Origin: Nocardioides daeguensis
GTDB taxonomy: Bacteria > Actinomycetota > Actinomycetes > Propionibacteriales > Nocardioidaceae
Reading direction: 5' to 3'
NCBI RefSeq assembly: GCF_019192965.1
Contig: NZ_JAHTKU010000027.1
Span: forward strand, 1 to 64,000
Length of the DNA stretch: 64,000 nt
Every line of letters starts with the position of its first letter. Within the stretch, counting starts at the first letter, position 1. Positions 9,120 to 17,360 of this stretch are shown piece by piece. The position numbers and the translations under genes are program-made. The notes under the pieces were generated by a model. That model saw only the letters and a program-made list of their open reading frames with translations, was not told the DNA's origin and ran no database searches.

Positions 9120-9597
9120 GCTGGACCCGATCGACGCCGCCATCGTCCGCGAGCTCCAGGACGACGCCCGCCTGGCCAACAACGTGCTGGCCGCGCGGGT
9201 CGGCATCGCACCGTCCACCTGTCACGGCCGGGTGCGCTCGCTGTTCGAGCGCGGCGTGATCAGGGGGGCGCACGCGGAGGTCGACCAGGCAGCCATCGGT
9301 CGCCCGTTGCAGGCGATGATCTCGGTGCGGCTGCGGCCGCACGCCCGCGGCGAGCTGAGCGCCTTCGCGCAGTCGATGACGACACTGCCCGAGGTGCTCA
9401 ACGTCTACTTCCTCGCCGGCGCCGACGACTTCCTCATCCACGTCGCCACCGCCGGCTCGGAGGAGCTGCGGGAGTTCGTGCTGGACCACCTCAGCGGCAC
9501 CCGCGACGTCGCGATGACCGAGACCAGCCTGATCTTCGAGCACCTGCGCGGCCGACCGGCCGAACAGGGTTCGGTGCGGCGCCCGCCGCGCGCCTGA
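9112..9597 (+). CDS. Lrp/AsnC family transcriptional regulator (AldR-like)
   Basis: A 161-residue protein with an N-terminal winged HTH (LDPIDAAIVRELQDDARLANNVLAARVGIAPSTCHGRV) and a C-terminal RAM domain (VNVYFLAGADDFLIHVATAG). It lies 138 bp upstream of alanine dehydrogenase on the same strand. In mycobacteria the Lrp-type AldR regulates ald, so this gene is the obvious candidate regulator of the next one. GTG 9112 overlaps the NUDIX stop. Confidence 0.92.
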   Translation: MVELDPIDAAIVRELQDDARLANNVLAARVGIAPSTCHGRVRSLFERGVIRGAHAEVDQAAIGRPLQAMISVRLRPHARGELSAFAQSMTTLPEVLNVYFLAGADDFLIHVATAGSEELREFVLDHLSGTRDVAMTETSLIFEHLRGRPAEQGSVRRPPRA

Positions 9598-9631
9598 TCG
9601 TCGACGATCCGATCCGGCTCTCCGCGCCGGC

Positions 9632-9705
9632 CGCGAATTATCGCTCGCACGTCTAGCGGGTGGCTCGACTTATCTTCATGATTTCCTCCAACGAAGGAAT
9701 TCGCG
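9632..9705. promoter_or_regulatory. Candidate Lrp/AldR operator region upstream of ald
   Basis: This 138-bp gap is AT-richer than its surroundings. CGCGAATT (9632-9639) is inverted as AATTCGCG (9698-9705), with 58 bp between the arms. Inside it, TTCCT (9683-9687) and AGGAA (9695-9699) form an inverted pair with a 7-bp spacer. Paired sites several helical turns apart suit Lrp-family oligomers. The assignment rests on position only. Confidence 0.4.
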
Positions 9706-9735
9706 ACGGATTCCGTGACCGGGAGGAACCTGCAG

Positions 9736-10851
9736 ATGCGCGTCGGTGTGCCCAAGGAAGTCAAGAACAACGAGTACCGGGTGGCCATCACGCCGATCGG
9801 CGTGCACGAGCTGGTCGCCCACGGCCACGAGGTTGTGGTCCAGGCCGGCGCGGGTGTCGGCTCGCAGATCGCCGACGCGGACTACGTCGCCGCCGGCGCC
9901 TCGATCCTGCCCGACGCCGACGCGGTGTGGGGCAGCGCCGAGATGATCCTCAAGGTCAAGGAGCCGGTCGCCGAGGAGTACGCGCGGATGCGCGAGGGCC
10001 AGCTGCTCTTCACCTACCTGCACCTCGCCGCCGACAAGGCGCTCACCGAGGAGCTGATCGCCCGCAAGGTGACCGCGATCGCGTACGAGACGGTCCAGCT
10101 GCCCTCCGGTGCGTTGCCGCTGCTCTACCCGATGTCCGAGGTCGCGGGCTGCCTCGCGCCCCAGGTCGGTGCCTACTCGCTGATGAAGGCCCAGGGCGGC
10201 CGCGGCGTCCTCATGGGCGGCGTCGGTGGTGTCGCCAACGCCAAGGTCGTCGTCATCGGCGCCGGCGTCGCGGGGCAGAACGCCGCCAACATCGCGCTCG
10301 GCATGGGTGCCGACGTCACCCTGCTCGACACCGACCTCGACAAGCTGCGGATGTCGTTCTGGCGCTACAACAACCGGGTCCACGGACTCGCCTCGTCGAA
10401 GCTGGCGATCGAGCAGCAGGTGACCGAGGCCGACCTGGTCATCGGCGCCGTGCTGATCCCGGGCGCCGCCGCGCCCAAGCTGGTCTCCAACGAGCTGGTG
10501 TCGCGGATGAAGCCGGGCTCGGTGCTCGTCGACATCGCGGTCGACCAGGGCGGCTGCTTCGAGGACACCCGTGCCACCACCCACGCCGACCCGACCTACC
10601 AGGTGCACAACTCGACGTTCTACTGCGTGGCGAACATGCCCGGCGCGGTGCCGAACACCTCGACGTACGCGCTGACCAACGCGACCCTGCCGTACGCCGT
10701 GGCACTCGCCGACAAGGGCTGGCTCGAGGCGTGCCGCGCGGACGCCAGCCTGGCCCTGGGACTCAACACCCACGCCGGCAACCTGACCAACGGCCCCGTC
10801 GGCGAGGCCACCGGCATCGCCGCGGTCCCCGTGGCGCAGGCGCTCGCCTGA
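9736..10851 (+). CDS. ald: Alanine dehydrogenase
   Basis: A 371-residue NAD-dependent L-alanine dehydrogenase that interconverts alanine and pyruvate plus ammonia. Recognised segments are MRVGVPKEVKNNEYRVAI at the N terminus, the KVKEPVAEEY substrate-site lysine region, GGVGGVANAKVVVIGAGVAG (Rossmann nucleotide site) and the TYALTNATLPYA block. The length equals the family norm of 371. ATG 9736 is chosen because GGGAGGAA lies 7 nt upstream. It is likely controlled by the Lrp-type protein encoded just before it. Confidence 0.97.
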   Translation: MRVGVPKEVKNNEYRVAITPIGVHELVAHGHEVVVQAGAGVGSQIADADYVAAGASILPDADAVWGSAEMILKVKEPVAEEYARMREGQLLFTYLHLAADKALTEELIARKVTAIAYETVQLPSGALPLLYPMSEVAGCLAPQVGAYSLMKAQGGRGVLMGGVGGVANAKVVVIGAGVAGQNAANIALGMGADVTLLDTDLDKLRMSFWRYNNRVHGLASSKLAIEQQVTEADLVIGAVLIPGAAAPKLVSNELVSRMKPGSVLVDIAVDQGGCFEDTRATTHADPTYQVHNSTFYCVANMPGAVPNTSTYALTNATLPYAVALADKGWLEACRADASLALGLNTHAGNLTNGPVGEATGIAAVPVAQALA

Positions 10852-10859
10852 GCGCACGC

Positions 10860-10865
10860 TAGCCT
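10860..10865 (+). promoter_or_regulatory. -10 element (TAGCCT) of xerD
   Basis: TAGCCT lies exactly 6 nt before the xerD GTG in the 20-bp gap after ald, predicting a leaderless transcript. Confidence 0.55.
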
Positions 10866-10871
10866 GACCGC

Positions 10872-11840
10872 GTGAGTGGCACGGGTGCGGTGGACCGGGC
10901 GGTCCGCACGTACCTGGACCACCTCTCGGTCGAGAAGGGGCTGGCGGCGAACACGCTGACGTCCTACCAGCGCGACCTGCGGCGCTACCGCGTCCACCTC
11001 GCGGCAGCCGGGATCGACTCGCTCGACGCGATCACGGAGGCCACGGTCACCGACTTCCTGGTGTGGCTGCGCGAGGGCGACGCGGAGCACCCGCCGCTGA
11101 GCGCCTCGAGCGCGGCGCGCACGGTCGTCGCGGTGCGGGGCTTCCACAAGTTCGCGGTCGCCGACGGGTTGGCCCAGGCCGACCCGGCGGCGGGCGTGAA
11201 GCCTCCGAGTCCCGCGAAGCGGCTGCCCAAGGCCCTGCCGCTGGCCGACGTCGAGGCGATCCTCGAGGCGGCCGGCGCCGCGGGCACGCCGCTGTCCCTG
11301 CGCGACCGCGCGCTGCTGGAGGTCCTCTACGGCACCGGCGCCCGGATCTCGGAGGCGGTCGGCCTCGACGTCGACGACGTCCACCACCTCGTCGAGCCGG
11401 ACCTCGATGCCGCCGACGCGACCCTGCTGCTGCGCGGCAAGGGCGGCAAGGAGCGGCTGGTGCCCGTCGGGTCGTACGCGCGGGCCGCGCTGTCGGCCTA
11501 CCTCGTGCGGGGCCGTCCGGCGCTCACCGGGGTCTCGACCGGCTCGACCAGCGCAGGAGCCCTCTTCCTCAACGCCCGCGGCGGCCGCCTGTCGCGGCAG
11601 TCGGCGTGGGCCGTGCTGGTCAAGGCCGCCGAGCGCGCCGGGGTGACCCGGGACGTCTCGCCCCACACGCTGCGGCACTCGTTCGCGACCCACCTGCTCG
11701 ACGGTGGCGCCGACGTCCGCGTGGTCCAGGAGCTGCTCGGGCACGCGTCGGTCACCACGACGCAGGTCTACACGCTCGTCACCGTCGACAACCTGCGCGA
11801 GGTCTTCGCCACCGCGCACCCGAGGGCGCGCCATGGCTGA
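10872..11840 (+). CDS. xerD: Site-specific tyrosine recombinase XerD
   Basis: A 322-residue tyrosine recombinase that resolves chromosome dimers at dif with XerC. The N-terminal SAM-like core-binding domain begins at about residue 8 (YLDHLSVEKGLAANTLTSY). Catalytic residues seen are Arg in LYGTGARISEAVGL, Lys in LLRGKGGKERLVPVG, HTLRHSFATHLL, LLGHASVTTTQVYT with the tyrosine nucleophile. It is slightly longer than usual because of an insertion (LTGVSTGSTSAGA) before the HxxR region. It ends with an 8-bp overlap into the helicase gene. Confidence 0.95.
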   Translation: MSGTGAVDRAVRTYLDHLSVEKGLAANTLTSYQRDLRRYRVHLAAAGIDSLDAITEATVTDFLVWLREGDAEHPPLSASSAARTVVAVRGFHKFAVADGLAQADPAAGVKPPSPAKRLPKALPLADVEAILEAAGAAGTPLSLRDRALLEVLYGTGARISEAVGLDVDDVHHLVEPDLDAADATLLLRGKGGKERLVPVGSYARAALSAYLVRGRPALTGVSTGSTSAGALFLNARGGRLSRQSAWAVLVKAAERAGVTRDVSPHTLRHSFATHLLDGGADVRVVQELLGHASVTTTQVYTLVTVDNLREVFATAHPRARHG

Positions 11841-14352
11841 GTCGAGTGACGACGCATACGACCGGATCCTGCAGTACGCCGAGCAGCGTGGCCTGCAGCT
11901 GTACCCGCACCAGGAGGACGCGATCCTCGCGCTGCTGGGTGGCGACAACGTCGTGCTGGCGACGCCGACCGGGTCCGGCAAGTCGCTGGTCGCGATGGCG
12001 GCCGCGATGGGTGCGCTCGCCGACGACCGGGTCACCTTCTACACCGCACCGATCAAGGCGCTGGTGAGCGAGAAGTTCTTCGACCTGGTCGACGTGTTCG
12101 GTGCGACCGACGTCGGCATGCTGACCGGCGACGTCGCGGTCAACGCCGACGCCCCGGTGATCTGCTGCACCGCCGAGGTGCTGGCGAACATCGCGCTGCG
12201 CGAGGGCGAGCGGGCCGACGTCGGCATGGTCGTGATGGACGAGTTCCACTTCTACGGCGAGCCGGGCCGCGGCTGGGCGTGGCAGGTGCCGCTCATCGAG
12301 CTGCCGCAGGCGCAGTTCCTGCTCATGTCGGCCACCCTCGGCGACACCACCGACCTGGCGGCCGACCTGACCCGGCGCAACGGGCGGGACACGACGGTCG
12401 TCGACCAGGCCGAGCGCCCCGTCCCGCTGGACTTCTCGTGGTCGCTGGAGCCGATGGGGGAGAAGCTCGAGGAGCTGGTCACCACCGGCCAGGGGCCCGT
12501 GTACGTCGTCCACTTCACCCAGGCCGCCGCGGTCGAGCACGCCGTGTCGCTGCTCAGCGGGCCGGGCCGGTTGGACACCGTCCTGCCGAAGGACCGCAAG
12601 GAGCAGATCGCCGAGCGGATCGCGGGGGTCCGCTTCGCGGCCGGCTTCGGCAAGACCCTCAACAAGCTGCTGCGGCAGGGGATCGGCGTCCACCACGCCG
12701 GCATGCTGCCGCGCTACCGCCGCCTCGTCGAGCAGCTCGCGCAGGCCGGGCTGCTGACCGTCATCTGCGGCACCGACACCCTCGGCGTCGGCATCAACGT
12801 CCCGATCCGCACGGTGCTGTTCACCGGACTCGCCAAGTTCGACGGCAGCCGGCAGCGGGTGCTGCGCACGCGCGAGTTCCTCCAGATCGCCGGCCGGGCC
12901 GGGCGGGCGGGCTTCGACACCGCGGGCTACGTCGTCGTCCAGGCGCCCGAGCACGTCATCGAGAACGAGAAGGCCAAGGCGAAGTCCGAGGCGAAGAACG
13001 CGGCGAACCCCAAGAAGAAGTCCAAGCCCCAGCTCAAGAAGCCGCCCGAGGGCACCGTCGTGTGGAGCGAGCAGACCTTCGCCAAGCTGGTCGAGGGCAA
13101 GCCCGAGCCGCTGAAGTCACAGATGAAGGTCGACAACGCGATGCTCGTCAACGTGCTCTCCCGCGAGGAGGACGCGTTCCCCGTCATGCGGCGGCTGCTG
13201 ACCGACAACCACGAGGACCGGCGCAGCCAGCTCCGCCTTGCCAAGCGGGCGGTGCGGCTGGCCCGCAGCCTGGTCGCCTCCGAGGTGCTGACCCGGCTCG
13301 ACGAGGTCGACGGGTTCGGCCGGCGCTACGTGCTCACCGAGGCGCTGCCCGAGGACTTCGCGCTCAACCAGCCGCTCTCCCACTTCGCCCTCGCCGTGCT
13401 CGACGTGCTCGACCCCGACAGCGAAACCTTCACCCTCGACGTGGTCTCGGTCGTCGAGGCGACCCTCGAGGCGCCGCGGCCGCTGCTGATGGCCCAGCGG
13501 CACGCCGCCCGCGGCGAGGCGATCGCGGCGCTCAAGGCTGACGGCGTCGAGTACGACGAGCGGATGGCCCTCGTCGAGGACATCACCTGGCCCGAGCCGC
13601 TCGGCGAGCTGCTCGAGCCGCTCTTCGAGACCTACCGTGAGCGGCATCCCTGGCTCGCGCCCGACGCGCTCGCGCCGAAGTCGGTCGTGCGGCAGATGTG
13701 GGAGCAGGGCATGGGGTTCACCGACCTCGTCTCCCGCTACCAGGTGGCGCGCTCCGAGGGGCTGGTGCTGCGCTATCTCACCGACGCCTACCGCGCGCTG
13801 CGCCAGAGTGTGCCGGCGTCGTACCGCACCGAGGAGCTGGACCTCCTCGTCGAGTGGCTGGGGGAGACGGTCCGGCAGGTCGACTCCTCGCTGCTCGACG
13901 AGTGGGAGGCGCTCAACGACCCCGACCACGCGTCGCGTGCGGTCCACGACCATGCGCCCCCGCCCCCGCCCCGACCGCTGAGCCAGCAGGGGCGGGTGTT
14001 CGAGGTGATGGTCCGCAACGCGCTGTGGCGCCGGGTGGAGCTGGTGGCGCGCGACGAGGTTCCGGCACTGGCCGCGCTCGACGAGGGAGCCGCGTGGAGC
14101 GAGGCCGACTGGGACCAGGCGATCGAGGACTACTACGCCGAGCACGACCGGCTGCTGACCGACGCCGACGCGCGTGGGCCGGTGCTGCTGGCGATCGAGA
14201 AGTCCGCCGACCGGTGGGTCGCGACGCAGACGCTGCACGACCCGGAGGGCCACCACGACTGGGTGATCCGGGCCGAGGTGGACCTCGCGGCCAGCGACGA
14301 GGCAGGCGAGGCCGTCGTCCGGACCCTGGAGATGGTGAGCCTGACGGGCTGA
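11833..14352 (+). CDS. Ski2-like DEAD/DEAH-box helicase with C-terminal DUF3516
   Basis: An 839-residue superfamily 2 helicase. Motif I is ATPTGSGKS (near residue 45), Ia is TAPIKALVSEKF, II is VMDEFHFYG (DEFH variant), III is LMSATLG. Motif V/VI are GTDTLGVGINVPIRTV and QIAGRAGRAGFD. A lysine-rich insert (KAKAKSEAKNAANPKKKSK) separates the helicase core from a long C-terminal region of DUF3516 type. The family is actinobacterial, and a role in RNA metabolism is inferred from Ski2/Mtr4 resemblance rather than shown. It overlaps xerD by 8 bp and is probably cotranscribed. Confidence 0.88.
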   Translation: MAESSDDAYDRILQYAEQRGLQLYPHQEDAILALLGGDNVVLATPTGSGKSLVAMAAAMGALADDRVTFYTAPIKALVSEKFFDLVDVFGATDVGMLTGDVAVNADAPVICCTAEVLANIALREGERADVGMVVMDEFHFYGEPGRGWAWQVPLIELPQAQFLLMSATLGDTTDLAADLTRRNGRDTTVVDQAERPVPLDFSWSLEPMGEKLEELVTTGQGPVYVVHFTQAAAVEHAVSLLSGPGRLDTVLPKDRKEQIAERIAGVRFAAGFGKTLNKLLRQGIGVHHAGMLPRYRRLVEQLAQAGLLTVICGTDTLGVGINVPIRTVLFTGLAKFDGSRQRVLRTREFLQIAGRAGRAGFDTAGYVVVQAPEHVIENEKAKAKSEAKNAANPKKKSKPQLKKPPEGTVVWSEQTFAKLVEGKPEPLKSQMKVDNAMLVNVLSREEDAFPVMRRLLTDNHEDRRSQLRLAKRAVRLARSLVASEVLTRLDEVDGFGRRYVLTEALPEDFALNQPLSHFALAVLDVLDPDSETFTLDVVSVVEATLEAPRPLLMAQRHAARGEAIAALKADGVEYDERMALVEDITWPEPLGELLEPLFETYRERHPWLAPDALAPKSVVRQMWEQGMGFTDLVSRYQVARSEGLVLRYLTDAYRALRQSVPASYRTEELDLLVEWLGETVRQVDSSLLDEWEALNDPDHASRAVHDHAPPPPPRPLSQQGRVFEVMVRNALWRRVELVARDEVPALAALDEGAAWSEADWDQAIEDYYAEHDRLLTDADARGPVLLAIEKSADRWVATQTLHDPEGHHDWVIRAEVDLAASDEAGEAVVRTLEMVSLTG

Positions 14353-14367
14353 CCGGCGCGCCTCCCG

Positions 14368-14436
14368 AATGTCGCTGTGTCGACATTGTTGGATGGAGGG
14401 GTCCCGGGCTCTGGGGAAGGAGCCCGCAACCATCCA
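14368..14436 (+). promoter_or_regulatory. Inverted repeats upstream of parA: candidate operator and leader hairpin
   Basis: A perfect inverted repeat AATGTCG-N6-CGACATT spans 14368-14387. A second, composite structure follows: TGGATGG (14390-14396) pairs with CCATCCA (14430-14436) and CGGGCT (14405-14410) with AGCCCG (14421-14426). No T-tract follows either, so termination is unlikely. They lie between the helicase stop and the parA start, where an operator or centromere-like site of a ParA/RHH pair would be expected. Confidence 0.45.
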
Positions 14437-14452
14437 GACAAAGGTGAGGGCG

Positions 14453-15502
14453 ATGGTCGGCTTCTACGGAGGATCCAGTGCACCCGATATGCCGCCGAGG
14501 ATGCCGGTCCCGGCGCCCGGCAGCGACGTACCGCTCGGCACGGAGGACGCAGCCGTGACCAGCGAGGCGGCGCGCGAGGACGCGATGACGCTGCAGTTCC
14601 CGGTGCCGCTGCCGGCGGTGGAGTCCGCCGCCGAGCGCGCCGCGGTGCAGACGGTGACCGGCGAGATCGGCCCGACCGGGCGCCCGATGCCGGTGCTGCC
14701 CGACCCGAAGCCGGTCACCGCCCACGGCCACGCGCGGGTCATCTCGATGTGCAACCAGAAGGGTGGCGTCGGCAAGACCACGACGACCATCAACCTGGGT
14801 GCGGCGCTGGCCGAGTACGGCCGCAAGGTGCTGCTCGTCGACTTCGACCCGCAGGGCTCGCTCTCGGTCGGCCTCGGCCTCAACCCGCACGAGATGGAGA
14901 GCACGGTCTACAACCTGCTCATGGATCCCGAGGCCACGCTCGACGAGGTCGTCGTGCCCTCCGGTGTTCCCGGCATGGACCTGCTGCCCTCCAACATCGA
15001 CCTGTCCGCCGCCGAGGTGCAGCTGGTCCACGAGGTCGCCCGCGAGCAGACGCTGCAGCGCGTCCTCGCGCCGGCGATCGAGCAGTACGACGTCATCCTC
15101 ATCGACTGCCAGCCCTCGCTCGGCCTGTTGACGGTCAACGCGCTCACCGCCTCCGACGGCGTGATCGTGCCGCTGGAGTGCGAGTACTTCGCCCTGCGCG
15201 GCGTCGCCCTGCTCAAGGCCACCATCGACAAGGTCAAGCAGCGCCTCAACCCCGGCCTGGAGGTCGACGGCGTCCTCGGCACCATGTACGACGGCCGCAC
15301 CCTGCACGGCCGCGAGGTGCTCGAGCGTCTGGTGCAGGCGTGGGGCGACAAGGTCTTCCACACCGTCATCCGCCGCACCGTGAAGTTCTCCGACTCGACC
15401 GTCGCGGGCGAGCCGATCACGTCGTACGCCTCCAGCTCGAGCGGGGCGGAGGCGTACCGCCAGCTCGCGAAGGAGGTGGCGCTGCGGTGTCTCGACGTGT
15501 GA
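14453..15502 (+). CDS. ParA/Soj family ATPase
   Basis: A 349-residue ParA-type ATPase. About 95 N-terminal residues are low-complexity and Pro/Glu/Ala-rich. The ATPase begins at HARVISMCNQKGGVGKTTTT (deviant Walker A) and continues with VDFDPQGSLSVGLGL, LIDCQPSLGLLTVNAL and VIVPLECEYFALRG. Start ATG 14453 is chosen for AAGGTGAGG 3-11 nt upstream; an in-frame ATG at 14369 lies inside a palindrome. It precedes an RHH-type protein and scpA/scpB, as in Rv1708-Rv1710, so a role in chromosome organisation or segregation is inferred. It is not the oriC-linked ParA of a parAB pair, because no ParB follows. Confidence 0.9.
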   Translation: MVGFYGGSSAPDMPPRMPVPAPGSDVPLGTEDAAVTSEAAREDAMTLQFPVPLPAVESAAERAAVQTVTGEIGPTGRPMPVLPDPKPVTAHGHARVISMCNQKGGVGKTTTTINLGAALAEYGRKVLLVDFDPQGSLSVGLGLNPHEMESTVYNLLMDPEATLDEVVVPSGVPGMDLLPSNIDLSAAEVQLVHEVAREQTLQRVLAPAIEQYDVILIDCQPSLGLLTVNALTASDGVIVPLECEYFALRGVALLKATIDKVKQRLNPGLEVDGVLGTMYDGRTLHGREVLERLVQAWGDKVFHTVIRRTVKFSDSTVAGEPITSYASSSSGAEAYRQLAKEVALRCLDV

Positions 15503-15837
15503 GCATGCCGGCCGCGGACGACCTGTTCCGGCCGACCGCCGAACCGTCGGGGCCCGCCGTGCGCGCTGTCCCCGACCCGCCGGCGACGCTGCCGCAGCCG
15601 CCCGCCGAGGCCCAGAAGGGACCGAGCGGGCGGGTGCGGCACGACGAGAAGATCACGGTCTACGTCACCGCCGCGGAGCTGATGGAGCTGGAGAAGGCGC
15701 GGCTCACGCTGCGCGGCGAGCACGGCATGGCGGTCGACCGCGGTCGCCTGGTCCGCGAGGCGCTGCACTTGGTCCTGGGCGAGCTCGAGGCCGAGGGGGA
15801 GGGCTCCGCGCTGGTCCGGCGCCTGCGTGAGTCATGA
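15487..15837 (+). CDS. Ribbon-helix-helix-like protein between parA and scpA
   Basis: A 116-residue protein. The first 45 residues are Pro-rich and disordered in appearance. The C-terminal half (DEKITVYVTAAELMELEKAR, then a GRLVREALHLVLGELEAEG helix) has the strand-helix-helix look of RHH DNA-binding proteins. GTG 15487 is preferred because AAGGAGGT lies 9 nt upstream; GTG 15499 and ATG 15505 are alternatives. It overlaps the end of parA and precedes scpA. By analogy with ParG or omega proteins it may be the DNA-binding partner of the ParA-like ATPase; this is inference. Confidence 0.72.
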   Translation: MSRRVSMPAADDLFRPTAEPSGPAVRAVPDPPATLPQPPAEAQKGPSGRVRHDEKITVYVTAAELMELEKARLTLRGEHGMAVDRGRLVREALHLVLGELEAEGEGSALVRRLRES

Positions 15838-15844
15838 TGCAGGC

Positions 15845-16705
15845 GTGAGCGAGGTCGAGGCGGGCGAGCACGACCCGCAGCACGGAGGCTTCGCCGTACG
15901 CCTGGCGAACTTCGAGGGCCCCTTCGACCTGTTGCTGAGCCTGATCGCGAAGCACAAGCTCGACGTCACCGAGATCGCGCTCTCGAAGGTCACCGACGAG
16001 TTCATCGCGCACATCAAGGAGCTCCCGGACGACGCGCTCGAGGAGACGACGTCCTTCCTCCTCGTCGCGGCGACCCTGCTCGACCTCAAGGCCGCCCGGC
16101 TGCTGCCCGCCGGTGACGTGGAGGACGAGGAGGACCTCGCGCTGCTGGAGGCGCGGGACCTGCTGTTCGCGCGGTTGTTGCAGTACAAGGCCTACAAGCA
16201 GGTCGCGGCGGTCCTCGACGGGCGGCTGCAGGCCGAGTCACGGCGCTACCCGCGGGCCGTCGGGTTGGAGGAGCGGTACGCCGGCCTGCTGCCCGAGGTG
16301 CTGATCGGGATCGGGCTCGATGCGTTCGCGGCGCTGGCGGCGAAGGCGATGACGCCCCGGCCCGAGCTGCAGCTGACCCTGCACCACATCCACGCCTCGA
16401 CGGTGAGCGTGCGCGAGCAGGCGGCGCTCGTGGTCGACCGACTGCGGCGCAGCGGCACGCTGACCTTCCGGGCACTGTGCGGCGACTCGCCGGACACACT
16501 GACCACGGTGGCGCGGTTCCTCTCGCTCCTCGAGCTGTTCCGCGAGGGCGCCGTCGCCTTCGACCAGGTGACACCCCTGGGCGAGCTGACGGTGCGCTGG
16601 ACCGGTGACGAGGCGGTCGACGTGGCGGACCTGATCACCGACGAGTTCGACGGGGCGGCGCCGAGCGGCGACGCGCCCGCGGAGGAGAATCCGAGCGATG
16701 ACTGA
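15845..16705 (+). CDS. scpA: Segregation and condensation protein A (kleisin)
   Basis: A 286-residue kleisin subunit of the SMC-ScpAB condensin complex. The N-terminal SMC-neck-binding region is FAVRLANFEGPFDLLLSLIAKHKLDVTEIAL; ETTSFLLVAATLLDLKAARLLP follows; the C-terminal winged helix includes LTTVARFLSLLELFREGAV. GTG 15845 is favoured because CATGAT lies 6 nt upstream, resembling the -10 of leaderless genes here; GTG 15827 is the alternative. The C terminus overlaps the scpB start by 8 bp. Confidence 0.95.
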   Translation: MSEVEAGEHDPQHGGFAVRLANFEGPFDLLLSLIAKHKLDVTEIALSKVTDEFIAHIKELPDDALEETTSFLLVAATLLDLKAARLLPAGDVEDEEDLALLEARDLLFARLLQYKAYKQVAAVLDGRLQAESRRYPRAVGLEERYAGLLPEVLIGIGLDAFAALAAKAMTPRPELQLTLHHIHASTVSVREQAALVVDRLRRSGTLTFRALCGDSPDTLTTVARFLSLLELFREGAVAFDQVTPLGELTVRWTGDEAVDVADLITDEFDGAAPSGDAPAEENPSDD

Positions 16706-17360
16706 ACAGACCGACGAGGCCGACGAGACCGACGAGGCCGTCGAGCCGGCGGCGCCGTTGCGGCCCGCACTGGAGGCGGTGCTCATGGTCGCCGACCAGC
16801 CCCTCGACGCGGTGGCCCTGGCGAGTGCCGTGCGCCACCCCGAGGCGGAGGTCGTCGAGGCACTGGGCGCTCTGGCCGCCGAGTACGACGAGCAGGGCCG
16901 CGGGTTCGAGCTGCGCAACGTCGCCGGCGGCTGGCGCTACTACACCCGCGAGGAGCTCGCGCCCGTCGTCGAGGCGTTCGTGCTCGAGGGCCAGCAGGCC
17001 CGGCTCACCCAGGCCGCGCTGGAGACCCTCGCCGTCGTCGCCTACCAGCAGCCGGTCTCCCGGGCCCGGGTGTCGGCGGTGCGCGGGGTCAACGTCGACG
17101 GCGTGATGCGGACCCTGCTCAGCCGCGGCCTGGTCGAGGAGGCGGGCCGCGACGGCGAGCACGGCGCGACCCTGTACCGCACCACCGCCTACTTCCTGGA
17201 GCGGATCGGGATCGTCTCGCTGGACGAGCTGCCCGACCTGGCGCCGCACCTGCCCGACCTCGCCGAGGTCGAGGAGGAGCTGCGCGAAGCCGTGGCCGAG
17301 CCGGTCGAGCCGGTCGAGGAGAGCGTGGAGAGCGTGGAGGAGGCCGACGATGACGCGTGA
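16698..17360 (+). CDS. scpB: Segregation and condensation protein B
   Basis: A 220-residue ScpB with tandem winged-helix domains: LRPALEAVLMVADQPLDAVAL, then YYTREELAPVVEAFVLEGQ and LTQAALETLAVVAYQQPVSR, VSAVRGVNVDGVMRTLLSRGLV. Acidic Glu/Asp-rich tails lie at both ends. It dimerises and clamps ScpA in the condensin complex. It overlaps scpA and rluB, an operon order conserved across actinobacteria. Confidence 0.96.
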   Translation: MTEQTDEADETDEAVEPAAPLRPALEAVLMVADQPLDAVALASAVRHPEAEVVEALGALAAEYDEQGRGFELRNVAGGWRYYTREELAPVVEAFVLEGQQARLTQAALETLAVVAYQQPVSRARVSAVRGVNVDGVMRTLLSRGLVEEAGRDGEHGATLYRTTAYFLERIGIVSLDELPDLAPHLPDLAEVEEELREAVAEPVEPVEESVESVEEADDDA

